From contig CM066034.1 of NCBI GenBank assembly GCA_033557465.1, positions 984,227,637 to 984,291,636 of the forward strand: a DNA stretch of 64,000 nucleotides, read 5' to 3'. The notes under the pieces were generated by a model, which did not search any database, was not told the DNA's origin, and saw only the letters and a list, made by a program, of their open reading frames with translations. Positions 21,901 through 31,680 of this stretch are shown piece by piece (positions within the stretch are counted from its first letter, which is position 1; every line of letters starts with the position of its first letter). The position numbers and the translations under genes are program-made. The DNA comes from Ichthyophis bannanicus (Eukaryota > Chordata > Amphibia > Gymnophiona > Ichthyophiidae).

Positions 21901-22721
21901 CGTTCTCTTCGCTCAGGGGGCGTTATTGTCTCGAACTGCGGGATTTCTATTTCTTTCTGCAGGCACGTCATTATGTTGCAGCACTCCGGCGACAATCGGC
22001 TGCGGTGCTTTCTGGTGAGGGGATGCTGGCGTTGTTTAACTCTTTGGATGGGAAGATTACCGTCGGCACCCTGACTAGGTCGCTATATCCGGCGGGACGC
22101 AGTGTTTGTCTGGCGAGTTTGGAGGAGAAATGGCGGAAGGATGGGATCCCGCAAGCCACTGTTGGCCGGCTGCGCACCGCGTTTGCAGATATTAGTGCGC
22201 TTTCGGAAACTGTGCAGCTACAGGAAATTCAGTTTAAATTTTTGTGGAGGGCCTATGTCCATAATGTGTGGGCGGCGAAGGCGGATCTGTCTTCGTCGGA
22301 CCTCTGTAGTCTTTGCCACGTAGAAAGAGGGGGCTTTGCTCATCGCTTTTGGTTTTGTACCCATATCCAGACCTTCTGGTTGGCGGTGGGCCGTCAGCTG
22401 GGGAGGTGGTTACGCACTGAAGTGGTCATTACCCCTGAGTGGTGTCTTTTTGGGTCTTGTGATGGAGTGCAATGCCTTGGGGACAGTGGGCGGCGGTTGT
22501 GTGCAAAGGGTTTTATTGTGGTTAAGCTTTGTATACTGCGGTGTTGGTTGAAGGCAGTTGCCCCTGGGGTGGGGGAATGGGAGAAAGCTATGCGGGACTT
22601 GCAAATGATGGAACAGCGCACTGCTCGGCTGCTGTCTGGAGGTGCGTGGGAGCGGTTTACGGCGGTGTGGAGCCCCCTGGGCGATTTGACCCCCTCTGGT
22701 GTTGTGGGAGGTAGTGGGTGA
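18932..22721 (+). pseudogene. LINE ORF2 protein: endonuclease, RT, Cys/His motif; three frameshifts
   Basis: It starts MGTDVGFVSWNVGGLN. Endonuclease motifs: LQETHLS, GNIYAPN, then after a shift near 19290 ILAGDFNAPHEP, TWSRIDYMLV and VSDHAMVTL. RT motifs: LHKAPGPDGYGMEFYK, YRPISLINVDMKI and GPYQAGFVRGRAAARN. A shift near 20710 precedes DAEKAFDRVLWDY. Then GTRQECPLSPLLF (a Glu where most relatives have Gly) and FADDILLC (catalytic). A third shift lies in a G-run at 21742-21750. The C-terminal LCSLCHVERGGFAHRFWFC is the Cys/His motif of L1-like ORF2. The enzyme performs target-primed reverse transcription. This copy could not make it without frame repair. Confidence 0.88.
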
Positions 22722-23053
22722 GGATTGCTAGGTGGCTTGTGTGGTTGGGTGCTACGGGGCGGGTTGGGGATTGGGGGGGGAGATGTGGGTGGCGTTAGGC
22801 GGGGGGTTGGTAGGGAGAGGTGGGGGGGGAGTTTGGCAAAGAGCTCATAGAGTTGGCTGGTGGCTTTGTCTGTATGAGTGCTACTTGGCTGGCATTTCCC
22901 CTGGAGTAGGGTTGGGGTTACTGGGGGGGGGGGGGGGCGAGTTCTATTTCTATCTTGGTGTTGCACTATTGTGTTACTGGTGCTTTGGTTTTGGTGTTGC
23001 TCTGTTCCTGTTCTTATTGTTGTTGAAATATGCCAATAAAAATGATTTACGTA
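22722..23053 (+). other. 3' UTR of the Tx1/L1-type LINE
   Basis: Very G-rich (runs at 22770-22830 and 22930-22945), ending in ATGCCAATAAAAATG just before the duplication. Confidence 0.75.
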
Positions 23054-23068
23054 ATAATGTTTATATTA
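23054..23068. repeat. 15-bp target-site duplication of the Tx1/L1-type LINE, right
   Basis: ATAATGTTTATATTA, identical to 17084-17098. Confidence 0.9.
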
Positions 23069-23757
23069 ATGCCCAAAGAGCCAACTGGCAATGAAACAAT
23101 TAAGCACTGTGCACTAAAAACATTAAACTCTCTGCTTTACCTGCCAATTTGCTTTTTACATTTAAGTTAACTCAAAGGCTGCCCATACACTAAGTCATGC
23201 CTATTAGTATTGTTGCTAGTGGGCATCCAATTCACTGATGGCTCTTTGGCAGAAATATTTATTTCCTTATCATCCTGCTAAACCAGTCCAGACAAGTAGG
23301 TTATGCTCCCCAACCAGCAGTTGAAGGCAAACTTGAGCAACTTTCAATGACGACTTCACTGGTACAGCACTGAGAGAAGCCCGTATTGACTGCCTCCAGC
23401 AGGTGGCAAGGTGTGTGGAGTGGTACAGCAGTGCAGACTGACCTGTCTCCCCTGGCCCGGACTACGGTCTTGTGTGAAGACTAGTAAGCCCACCATTTGC
23501 TCGGAGCTCTGGTATGCCTCGTCTCCTCGAACAGACAGCTTGCTCCATTTCCTGCCCTTCTATCCATAGGTTCCTAGCATCTGTAGGGTCACAGAGTGGA
23601 AGAACGATTCCCTAGGGCCCCTGAGAGGGGTTGGTATGCTGGGCCTAGGCTCCCTTCCTTCTTGAAGTCCTCTATTTGTTTTGTCTGAATTTTTCAGATT
23701 CCACCCTCCCTCAAGTGTTTTTTCTTTCCCACTGAATTCAATGGGTTTGTTTTATTT
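23069..23757. other. Unassigned spacer
   Basis: No supported gene. Around 23270-23320 the motifs CCTGCTAAACCAGTCCAGAC and CCCCAACCAGCAG look like a repeat terminus, perhaps of another YR element, but no partner terminus is seen. Confidence 0.4.
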
Positions 23758-24377
23758 TTTATTTATTTATTTGAAAAGTTTATATACCACATTCCCAATG
23801 TTCAATATGGTTTACATAGAACAAAACATTACATGGAATGTGTTAATGTAAAAAAGAACTTTTCACTACATATAAGAAACCCATATAATCATGCAGGGAA
23901 CAATTAGGATCCAAACATTAACATTAATAATAGATACTAGTAAATCATCCAAGGCATAAATAACATATATACAAGTACCGAGCGGGTGTATCGGTGTGGT
24001 GTAAGTGTTTATTATTGAGGGTGAAGGTGGTGCAAGTGTTTTTATTAACAAGGGGTGAAGGTGGGTTATATCTTAGCAGTGTTTTTGTATATAATTTAGT
24101 GGTGGTGCTTGCTTACTTATGTTATGCTCTAAAAGCGCATTTTCAGGAGTTTCAGGAGTCGGCGGTTGTACGGATTTTCACAGGGAGGGAGTTCCATACC
24201 ACTGGAACATACAATGAGAATGCTCTTTCGCATGCAAATTGGTTGCATTTTGTGAAGTTTGGGTGCGATACAAGGAGGTGTTCTACGGTGCTTCTTCTCT
24301 GTCTGTTGTTGGGGAGTTTTGTTATTATAGTTTGTAAGTACTCAGAGGGCTGGTCGTGGAGGATTTTAAATATAGAG
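23758..24377 (-). mobile_element. L2 LINE 3' fragment, first half (split by DIRS B)
   Basis: It begins with an ATTT repeat tail (23758-23775), followed by the 3' UTR motif for AAGTTTATATACCAC. The minus frame 24388-24152 encodes IFKILHDQPSEYLQ and FACERAFSLYVPVVWNSLPVKIR, the L2 RT C-terminus. The element continues on the other side of DIRS B at 30842-31025, so DIRS B landed inside it. Confidence 0.8.
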
Positions 24378-24480
24378 TAGTTACTCACCTGTAACAGGTG
24401 TTCTCCAAGAGCAGCAGGAATCAGTCTTCACATATGGGTGACGTTGGCGCCGACGGAGCCCTCGTGTGGAGCATTCTCCC
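24378..24480. repeat. Left inverted terminal repeat of DIRS copy B
   Basis: It contains GCAGGAATCAGTCTTCACAT, GGGTGACGTTGGCGCCGACG and GAGCCCTCGTG. It is inverted relative to 30765-30830, which has GGGCTCCGTCGGCGCCGATG. Confidence 0.85.
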
Positions 24481-24639
24481 AGCTTTCAAAGAAAGCCTTT
24501 GGGAATTGCAGGGCGCATGCGCGGTCCCCTTCCCGCCCAAGGGTGCCATCTTGCTCAGTCTGATGACATAGCTAAAAGACAGCAAAAAATTAGCAAAATA
24601 AATCATATGACTGCAACTCCAAGGGGAGGAGGGAGGGTT

Positions 24640-24745
24640 GTGAGGACTGATTCCTGCTACTCCTGGAGAACACCTGTTACAGGTGAGTAACTACTCTTTC
24701 TCCAGGACCAAGCAGGAAGTCAGTCCTCACATATGGGACTCCCCA
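24640..24745. repeat. Internal complementary region of DIRS copy B
   Basis: GGAGAACACCTGTTACAGG plus TGAGTAACTA is the reverse complement of the left end. It is followed at once by CTTTCTCCAGGACCAAGCAG, the reverse complement of the right end. Confidence 0.85.
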
Positions 24746-24875
24746 GCTTAAGGCTACCGGAGACGCCAAGCGGAAAAAAGAGCTCCCTCGAGCTCGTCAG
24801 CACAGAAGGAAGGAATCTTCTCTGAGAACGCCCCCGACCGGTAGCCCAACATCAGGGCCGGAGGGTAGGAGTTGC

Positions 24876-25860
24876 CTAAACCCCAAAGAGATTATGGAGT
24901 ACTGCCTTTCCGAAAGCACTGTCCCTCTCAAGGCAGTAATGGGCTGCAAAAGTCTGGCTTGAAGACCAAGTAGCGGACCGGCAGATGTCTGCCAACGGAA
25001 CAGAGCGGAGATGAGCCACTGACGCAGCCTTCACCCTGACACGATGAGCCGTGACTAGACCCTCCAACGAGAGGCCGGCTGCCCCATAAGCCCAGGCGAT
25101 ACAGTCAGCGACCCATATGGACAACGTACGCTTGGAGACAGGGAGCCCCAACTTATTGGGGTCAAAAGAAACGGAAAGCTGAACAGCCTTCCGATGCTCC
25201 CGCGTACGGTCAAGGTAGAAGGATAACGCCCTCCTACAGTCCAGGGTATGCAAGACCATCTCAGCCCGGTTGGCATGCGGCCTGGGAAAGAAGGTCGGAA
25301 GAACCACCTCCTGATTGAGGTGAAGGTGAGACAACTTTAGGAAGAAACTTAGGGCGAGTCTGTAGGACTACCCTATTCCTGTAGAACCTAGTGTAAGGAG
25401 GATCAGACACTAGTGCCTGCAGTTCACTCACTCACCTAGCAGAGGTGAGAGCTACCAGAAATAAAGTTTTCCAGGAGAGAAAACGGAGAGGGCAGGTAGC
25501 CATAGGTTCAAAAGGCGGACAAGTAAGCCACTGTAAGACCACATTCAGATCCCACTCAGGGGCCGGTGGACGCAAAGGAGGCTTAAGCAGAAGAAGGCCT
25601 CTGAGGAAACGAGCCACCAAAGGCTGGTTGGAAAGAGGCCTGCCGTCCACCGGCGAGTGGTGAGCTGAGAGAGCACTAAGGTGAACTCGGACAGAGTTAG
25701 ACTTAAGGCCCAGATTGGAGAGGTAGAGCAAATATTGCAACACTACCGCTACCAAGCACGAGAAGGGATTCTCACTGTGCTGAGCACACCATGCAGAGAA
25801 TCTACGCCGCTTAAGAGCATAGGATTTCCTGGTGGATTGACGCCAAGAGGCCAAGACTAC
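24876..25860 (-). pseudogene. YR tyrosine recombinase of DIRS copy B
   Basis: The N-terminal core (SWRQSTRKSYALKRRRFSAWC, VLQYLLYLSNLGLKSNSVRVH) leads to SWKTLFLVALTSAR, where an in-frame TGA (about 25432) follows the first Arg of the catalytic arginine motif. Copy A has Arg (CGA) at that point. The frame continues as VSELQALVSD to about 25320. A frameshift leads into 25334-24876: LNQEVVLPTFF, HTLDCRRALSFYLDRT, the HxxR motif in AHRVRVKAASVA, ICRSATWSSSQTFAAHY with the likely nucleophile Tyr. The enzyme would integrate the circular cDNA. The N-terminal frame stays open far upstream, overlapping the RT/RNase H frame to 27375. Confidence 0.85.
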
Positions 25861-25883
25861 ATCTCGAGGTAGTAGTAGGGGAG

Positions 25884-27303
25884 CTAGGACTTCCCTTTCA
25901 GCAGCCAGGCCATCAGATGAAGGGACTGGAGGTTGGGGTGTAAGAGAGTCCCCTGATCCTGAGACAGGAGATCGTGTTGAAACCCCAGAGGAAGAGGTGT
26001 GTCCACCGCTAACTGTAGCAGAAGCGGGAACCACGGTTGCTTCGGCCACCTGGGGGCTATGAGAATCAAGGAAGCCCCGTCCCTGAGGACTTTGAACAGC
26101 GTTCTGAACACTAGTGGTGTGGGAGGAAACGCATACAGTAGGCCTGTGGACCACGAGATCAGAAACGCATCCGCTGCTACTCTGAGAGGATGCGGTTGTC
26201 TGGAGCAGAATCTCGGGAGTTGCCGGTTCAGAGGACTGGCGAAAAGATCCATGGTGGGGAGCCCCCAGTTGAGAAAGACCTGCTGAACCACCAATGGGTT
26301 CAATCTCCATTCGTGTGGTTGCAAGATCCGGCTCAGTCTGTTTGCCAGGCAATTTTCCTGACCTGGGAGGTAGACAGCCTTGAGAAGGATTTCGTGATTG
26401 ACAGCCCAAGAGCACAGTCGTTGTGCCACCTGACAAAGAAGGAAGGAGCCTGTGCCTCCTTGTTTGTTCACATAGAACATGGCAACTTGATTGTCCGTCT
26501 GGACCAGTACAGACTGGTGAGAGGCGAGGTGGGAGAAGGCTCTCAGAGCTAGGCGTATCGCCCGTAGCTCCAGGAAGTTTATCTGTTGAGTAACCTCCCA
26601 AGGGGTCCAGAGACCCTGAGTACATGTCCCTTGGCAATGTGCTCCCCAACCGAGAAGAGAGGCATCGGTTGTCAGCACCTGAGTATGCGGAGGTGATTGA
26701 AAAACCACTCCGAGCACCAGATTCGGAAGATGAAGCCACCATTGCAGAGAGGAGACCAGGAGGTCGGAGATCTTCATTGAGTCCGCTAGACCCCTGTGGC
26801 TTGATGCCACCAAGTGCGAAGGCTCTACTGAGCAGGTCGCATGTGCAGGCGGGCATTGGGGGGTGACATGAACCGTGGAAGCCATATGGCCGAGTAGTCT
26901 CAGGAATTGCCTGGCAGAGACCAGGGAATTGCTGCGAAACTGGCTGGCCAGATCCATTAGCCTGTGGGCCCTGTCCAGAGGCAGAAAAGCCTTTGCTTAA
27001 AGAGTGTCTAGTCTGGCCCCTATGAACTCTAAGTTCTGGGACGGGAGCAAAGTGGACTTTGCGAAGTTTATGACAAACCCCAAGTGCTGAAGCAGAGCCA
27101 CAGTGCGAAGGGTGGCCTGATTGGCCTCCTGGGAAGATTGGCCCCTTATGAGCCAGTCGTCCAGGTACGGAAACACAAAAAGACCCTGAAGCCTCAGGTA
27201 GGCCGCCACCACTGCCAGGCACTTGGTGAACACCCTGGGAGCGTATGATAGGCCAAAGGGAAGTACTCTGTACTGATAGTGGTTTCCTCCCACAACAAAC
27301 CCA
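25884..27303 (-). pseudogene. RT palm, RNase H and methyltransferase-like part of DIRS copy B
   Basis: The frame resumes after the L2 insertion at VVGGNHYQYRVLPFGLSYAP, with FPYLDDWLI (RT catalytic Asp pair) near 27165. A TAA at 26997 (after GARLDTL) is the only stop before MDLASQFRS and on to 25884. RNase H motifs: TTDASLLGWGAHC, NFLELRAIRLAL, QTDNQVAMFYVNKQ. The last aspartate block reads CLANRLSRI, with Asn where A and E have Asp. A methyltransferase-like segment follows (MDLFASPLNRQLPRFCS, DAFLISWSTGLLYAFPP, LILIAPRWPKQPWF), ending MAWLLKGKS. It copies and processes DIRS RNA into cDNA. Confidence 0.88.
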
Positions 27304-28101
27304 CAACAACCCATTCGGAATATTATTGATCCCCAAGACTTCAGAACAGTGGCCCAAGCACTCATCATGCCACATTTTGACTACTGCAACGCCATCCTAC
27401 AAGGTTTACCTAAAAAAACCCTAAACATATTACAAATGGCACAAAATGTAGCTGCCAGGGTCATAATGAAGAAAAATCTAAGTGACCACATCACACCAGT
27501 ACTAATTCAATTACACTGGCTACCCATAACAGCTCGCACAAAATACAAAATACTAACAACCACCTTCAAACTCATCCACAACTTAGCACCTTCCTTCCTC
27601 AACAACCTAGTAAGATTGCAACCTCCTACCCGAAACAGAAGAACCCACAATTCCAACATCCTTCACACTCCAACAGATATAAGATCTGCCAAAGCTAACA
27701 CCAGCCACAGGGCTTTCTCATATGCGGCGCCAACACTGTGGAACCAACTCCCACCAGAACTACGAGCTAGCAATGACCTTCTAGACTTCAGAAAGAAACT
27801 CAAAACGCACATTTTCCAATCACATTTCAACCTGAACTAAACCCACAGATGGAGCAGCCCCTGACCACTGTGTCCAAGAAGATTATCCTGTATATATGTA
27901 TTTATGTATATATGTAAATGAACTCCCCCATAGCTAAGAAGTGTTAACTCTGTATGATGTGCTTTTCTGACAATCTGTATGTAAACAAAATTTGTACCTG
28001 CCTTGATTCGGCAGTTTCACAATAGTAATCCTACCCGCTTCTGATCGCTGGAAGGAGCGGGCTACAAATGCTTGCTAAATAAATAAAATAAATAAAAATA
28101 T
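27304..28101 (+). mobile_element. L2 LINE 3' fragment inside DIRS copy B
   Basis: The plus frame to 27840 encodes the C-terminal end of an L2 RT (AQALIMPHFDYCNAILQGLP, LHWLPITARTKYKILT, APTLWNQLPPELRASNDLLD, FRKKLKTHIFQSHFNLN). A 3' UTR with AGCGGGCTACAAATGCTTGC and an AAATAAATAAA tail ends at 28101. It is 5'-truncated and interrupts the RT codons of copy B just after HPDHRQYF. Its open frame has no stop, suggesting a young insertion. Confidence 0.88.
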
Positions 28102-28376
28102 TGTCTGTGGTCTGGATGAATAAGGATGTGAGTATACGCATCCTTTAGATCTAAGGAGCATAGCCAGTCTCCCTGCTGGAGGTAGGGCAGCAGGATTCCA
28201 AGGGTAAGCATCTTGAACTTTTCCCTCTCCAGGAACTTGTTGAGGTTTCGCAAGTCTAGGATGGGTCTGAGGCCTCCTGTTCTTTTTGGTACCAGAAAGT
28301 ACCTTGAATAAAAGCCTTGACCTCTCAGGTGGTGGGGCACCGGTTCCACAGCCTGATCCTTTAGCAGACCTGTCAA
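28102..28376 (-). pseudogene. RT N-terminal part of DIRS copy B
   Basis: LLKDQAVEPVPHHLRGQGFYSRYFLVPKR, GGLRPILDLRNLNKFL, LCSLDLKDAYTHILIHPDHRQYF: fingers and first palm motifs. The next codons lie across the L2 insertion at 27303, in the same frame (the interruption totals a multiple of three). Confidence 0.88.
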
Positions 28377-28651
28377 CTCCTGAAGGAGAAGGTCCCTGTG
28401 CAGAGGAGGTCTTGGAGGCTCCCCTGGAAAATAGGAGGGTGGTACCTGGTGAAAATGGAGAATATAGCCCTTTTGGACTATATGAAGAACCCAGGTATCT
28501 GATGTGACGGCTCACCACCTGTGGGCAAAGTGGACCAGCCGGCCCCCCGTGCTGAGAGAAGCCAGCTGAGGAGAAGAGGCTATACTGTTTGAGTGAAAAA
28601 CCCCCACCCTGCTGAGCAGGTGCCGGTGTTGGTGGCTTGGGGGCCTTCTGC

Positions 28652-30435
28652 CTACGGGGCCCTTGACCCTGCCCCTTGGCCTGCTGACCCTGTTGGGGAG
28701 CTGCAGAGGCCTGATAATGAGGGTATTGTTTGTAGGCAGATGACTTCCTCGGGTAAAAGGTCTTTTTTCCCCGAGCCCTTCTTTTTCTGAGAAGGGGCAG
28801 AGGTTTTCCTGGAAAGCCTAGTCCTGGTCAGAGTCTCGGTCTCTGCAGCTTTTTCAGCCATGGGCTTGCCAAAAAGGTTTTCACCTCGGCAGGGGACATC
28901 GACCAACTTGTCCTGGACCCATGGCTCGAGGTCGGATGACTGTAGCCAAGCCTGTTGGCGGGCACCGATGCCGGCCCCGGCTACTCGGGTTGAAGCCTCA
29001 AAGCCATCGTAGGCTGCTCGAGAGATAAACTTCGAGCACTGTCGAATACCGGTGGACAAGGCCTGGAACCTCTGCAAAGGTTCCTTGGAGAGACCAGCAG
29101 AGAACCCGGCATTCTCCTTTGCCAGGTCTCGGAGGTACATGCCCATGTAGAGCTGGTATGTCTGGACACGGCAAGCAAGCATAGAGCCCTGGAAGCACTT
29201 CTTACCGAGGGCATCCAGGTTCCGGGCCTCCAGGCCGGGAGGCACCGAGGAGTGCATCTTCTGACTTTTCAGTCGATGCATGGCCGATTCCACAACCATG
29301 GAGTGGTGCGGTAATTGTGCCTTTTGGAACCCGGGGCTCTTGCGGACTCGATAAATGGAATCGACCCGCTTGCTTAACACCGGCGTCGAGGTCGGGGTCT
29401 CCCACATGCAGAAGAGCAGCCGCTCCAGCATCGGAGGAACCAGAACAGTAAAGGCCTCCTTCGGGGGAGAGTCATACTGGAGGGCCTCGAGCTCCTCGGC
29501 TTGAGGCTCCTTCTCGGGATCCGCGGGGAAGGGCAAGGCCTTGGCCATATCCCGCACGAAGTCCGAGAACCGGGTATCCTCCGGTGGGGACCGTCTCCGA
29601 GGTTTGGACTCGGGCGAGTCCGATGGGACACACCGAGTCCGATGGGTGTCGGGTGACTCTTCGTCCTCCGTCTCCCAGTCCGACTCCTCGGAGGAGGAAT
29701 CGAGCGGCTCCGGTCGGGCGGGCACCGATGCCCTCCGCCCCGACGCCGAGGGTATCGGCATCGACGACCTCGGATCGACTCGAGGATCGGATCGGCTCGG
29801 CCTCCGGGGTCGAGGTCCCGGTGGTCGGTGCAGATGCACTGGTGAGACCGGCGATCAATGCCCGCTGCTGTTCCATGAAGGCAGCGAAGCTGCTCTCCAA
29901 GGCTGTCAACCTGAGTCCGAGCTCAGGAGACCAAGCAGCCCCCGACTCGGGCCCCGATGTCGGCTCCCTCAGAGGAGAGTCAACGAGGACAACAGCACTT
30001 ACGTGTCCAGGAGACTCCATCTCGACATGAGGATGCTTTGCAGGCCTCTCCGACTCCAAAGACCCGAGACGGCTATCGGGGCTATGCGACCTGGCCCTCG
30101 AGGAACCAGAAGCGTCCACCGACGCTGCCCTCGCGGGTTTCTTCTTCCTGCGATGTTCCCGCGAAGGAGACCCCCGCTCAGAGGAACCCCCAACGCTGCT
30201 CGGGGCCGGAGTCCCGAGATGACGAGGTCCGGGCCCAGCCAGACGCGGAGTCAGAAAAAATTCTATCCCTCTGGTGCTGCCGACTCCTCAACGCCTTCGA
30301 GGACGTTTTGCCACACGGACCACAGATCATTGGGTCATGATCGGGTCCGAGGCAACGGAGGCAGCAGTCATGTGTGTCGGTAAGAGACATACGTTTCTTA
30401 CACCGATCACATTTCTTAAACCCGCTGGCAGCCAT
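28652..30435 (-). pseudogene. Gag-like protein of DIRS copy B
   Basis: Start MAASGFKKCDRC at 30435. Cysteine cluster CDRC, CCLRC, CGPC with PDHDP, as in copy A. Two frameshifts (near 30180-30120 and 29840-29800) split an acidic, Ser/Pro/Arg-rich middle (DSSSEESDWETEDEESPD). The long C-terminal block 29839-28652 is uninterrupted (395 codons): DTRFSDFVRDMAKALPF, SPGFQKAQLPHHSMVVESAM, ARNLDALGKKCFQGSMLACR, QQAWLQSSDLEPWVQDKL, CRGENLFGKPMAEKA, and a basic Lys/Ser tail. This protein probably forms the ribonucleoprotein particle. The C-terminal block is the best-preserved coding part of copy B. Confidence 0.82.
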
Positions 30436-30764
30436 CGGGGGAAAAAGGGCCCCTGCTAGGTCAAAAGACCGGTCTGCCAGGGAAAAAAGAAAAAAGGCGC
30501 GAACGCCAGTCACAAAGGACAAAAACCGAAAAAGAGAGAAAAGGACTTGATACCGGCGTATTGGTCTGAGCGGGAAAAGGATCCGGCGTCGAACCGGAGA
30601 AAAAAAGAGAAAAACAGAGAAAATCAACTTTTTCCTCGGGAAAAAACGAACTATGTCCGTCGGGCTCCGCGGAAAAAAGAAGACTGAGCAAGATGGCACC
30701 CTTGGGAAGGGGACCACGCATGCACGCTGCAATTCCCAAAGGCTTTCTTTGAAAGCTGGGGAAA

Positions 30765-30841
30765 TGCTCCGCACGAGGGCTCCGTCGGCGCCGATGTCAC
30801 CCATATGTGAGGACTGACTTCCTGCTTGGTCCTGGAGAAAG
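30765..30841. repeat. Right inverted terminal repeat of DIRS copy B
   Basis: GGGCTCCGTCGGCGCCGATG, CATATGTGAGGACTGACTTC, CCTGCTTGGTCCTGGAGAAAG. Inverted relative to 24400-24480. Confidence 0.85.
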
Positions 30842-31025
30842 TGACGATGTTAATTCTGTCTGTCTATTAGTGGTAGCCAGTGGAGCTCTTTCTGTAGAGT
30901 GATGTGTGAGCCCCTTGATGTTCCGGCGAGTACCCTAGACACAGTATACTGAGCAAGCTGAAATGGCAATAGATGGGATTTTGGCAGGCCTTGGAGAATT
31001 GCATTGCATAAGGGTTGTATTCAGC
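30842..31025 (-). mobile_element. L2 LINE fragment, second half (split by DIRS B)
   Basis: GGTAGCCAGTGGAGCTCTTT and nearby sequence match the L2 at about 4115-4240 (GGAAGCCAGTGGAGCTCTTT) and continue the fragment of 23758-24377. Confidence 0.75.
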
Positions 31026-31406
31026 TCTCTTGCTGCTTGTAATAAAGAAGCACCAACTTTAAAATAAAGACCTTGTTTTCTCTCTGTCAGCTAGGCCTGC
31101 GAAGCCTATGGGGGCAGCTGGGTTTCTCCAGGCAAGCCTGACAGGTTCTGGGATTCCCTTTTCAGGGTTCCTTTTTTGCTGTGGCCATTGCAAGTTTTTT
31201 TGGCAGTTCTTTTTTCATAGTCTTTTTACTTTTTGCTGCATGGAGCCTTGCTCTGTGGCTGGGTCATGTTGCGCCATCTGTGTGACCCCCTTTTTCAGTA
31301 ATTTCAGAACCCCTTAAGGAGGACCTGGGGTAAGATGCAGATTCTAATGTCTCCTCCGTTTCTTCCATGATTTTCCCACCTGTGGGACAGGCCACTATAT
31401 TGAAGG

Positions 31407-31680
31407 GAGGAGTGGCCTAGTGGTTGGGGCAAGTTGCCTCAGGCCAGAGGGCTGGGGGTTCAAATCCCACTGGAAGACAGCAACCTTGGGCCGGAGGGAC
31501 TGGGGTTTCTAGTCCCACAGGCACTCCTTGTGGCCTTGGGCAAGCCACTTAACCCTCCGTTGCCTCAGGTACAAAATGTAGATTGTGAGCCCTTCAAGGA
31601 CAAGGGAAATATATGCCGCACCTGAATGTACACTGCTTTGACCCGGTGAAAAGCGGTATATAAACATTGCTAAATAAAAA
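31407..31680 (+). mobile_element. tRNA-derived SINE with L2-like tail
   Basis: The head carries an A-box-like TGGCCTAGTGG (31412-31422) and a B-box GGTTCAAATCC (31457-31467), spaced as in tRNA genes, so Pol III transcription is expected. A middle section repeats a second B-box-like GGTTTCTAGTCCC. A MIR/CORE-like stretch (TTGGGCAAGCCACTTAACCC, TGCCTCAGGTACAAAATG) follows. The 3' end GCGGTATATAAACATTGC plus TAAATAAAAA matches L2 LINE tails in this window, which suggests mobilisation by L2 enzymes. Confidence 0.85.

Larger units (their letters stand above)
17099..23053 (+). mobile_element. Full-length Tx1/L1-type LINE
   Basis: A 5955-bp element bounded by perfect 15-bp duplications. Order: 5' UTR (17099-17267), ORF1 (17268-18120), an 811-bp G-rich linker (18121-18931), ORF2 (18932-22721), a G-rich 3' UTR (22722-23053) ending in an AATAAAAAT-type tail. 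ORF1 has the coiled-coil plus RRM plan of L1/Tx1 elements, and ORF2 has AP endonuclease, RT and a C-terminal Cys/His motif. It is GC-rich against an AT-rich setting. Few frame disruptions and a perfect duplication suggest a fairly recent insertion. Confidence 0.9.
24378..30841 (-). mobile_element. DIRS-like YR retrotransposon, copy B
   Basis: About 6.5 kb including a 0.8-kb L2 insertion at about 27303-28101. Left terminus at 24378 (AGTTACTCACCTGTAACAGG), right terminus at 30776-30841, ICR at about 24640-24745. The minus strand reads Gag (30435-28652), RT (28376-27000, split by L2), RNase H and methyltransferase-like segment (26957-25884), YR (about 25850-24876). Same family as copy A, which it matches closely. 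It lies inside an L2 fragment without a target duplication, as expected for YR integration. Confidence 0.92.

Noticed and set aside
22394..22966. 190-codon Pro-rich minus ORF
   Set aside because: Antisense of the GC-rich LINE ORF2 end and G-rich 3' UTR.
29541..30383. 280-codon plus-strand ORF over Gag of copy B
   Set aside because: Arg-rich shadow of the minus-strand Gag, with no motif.
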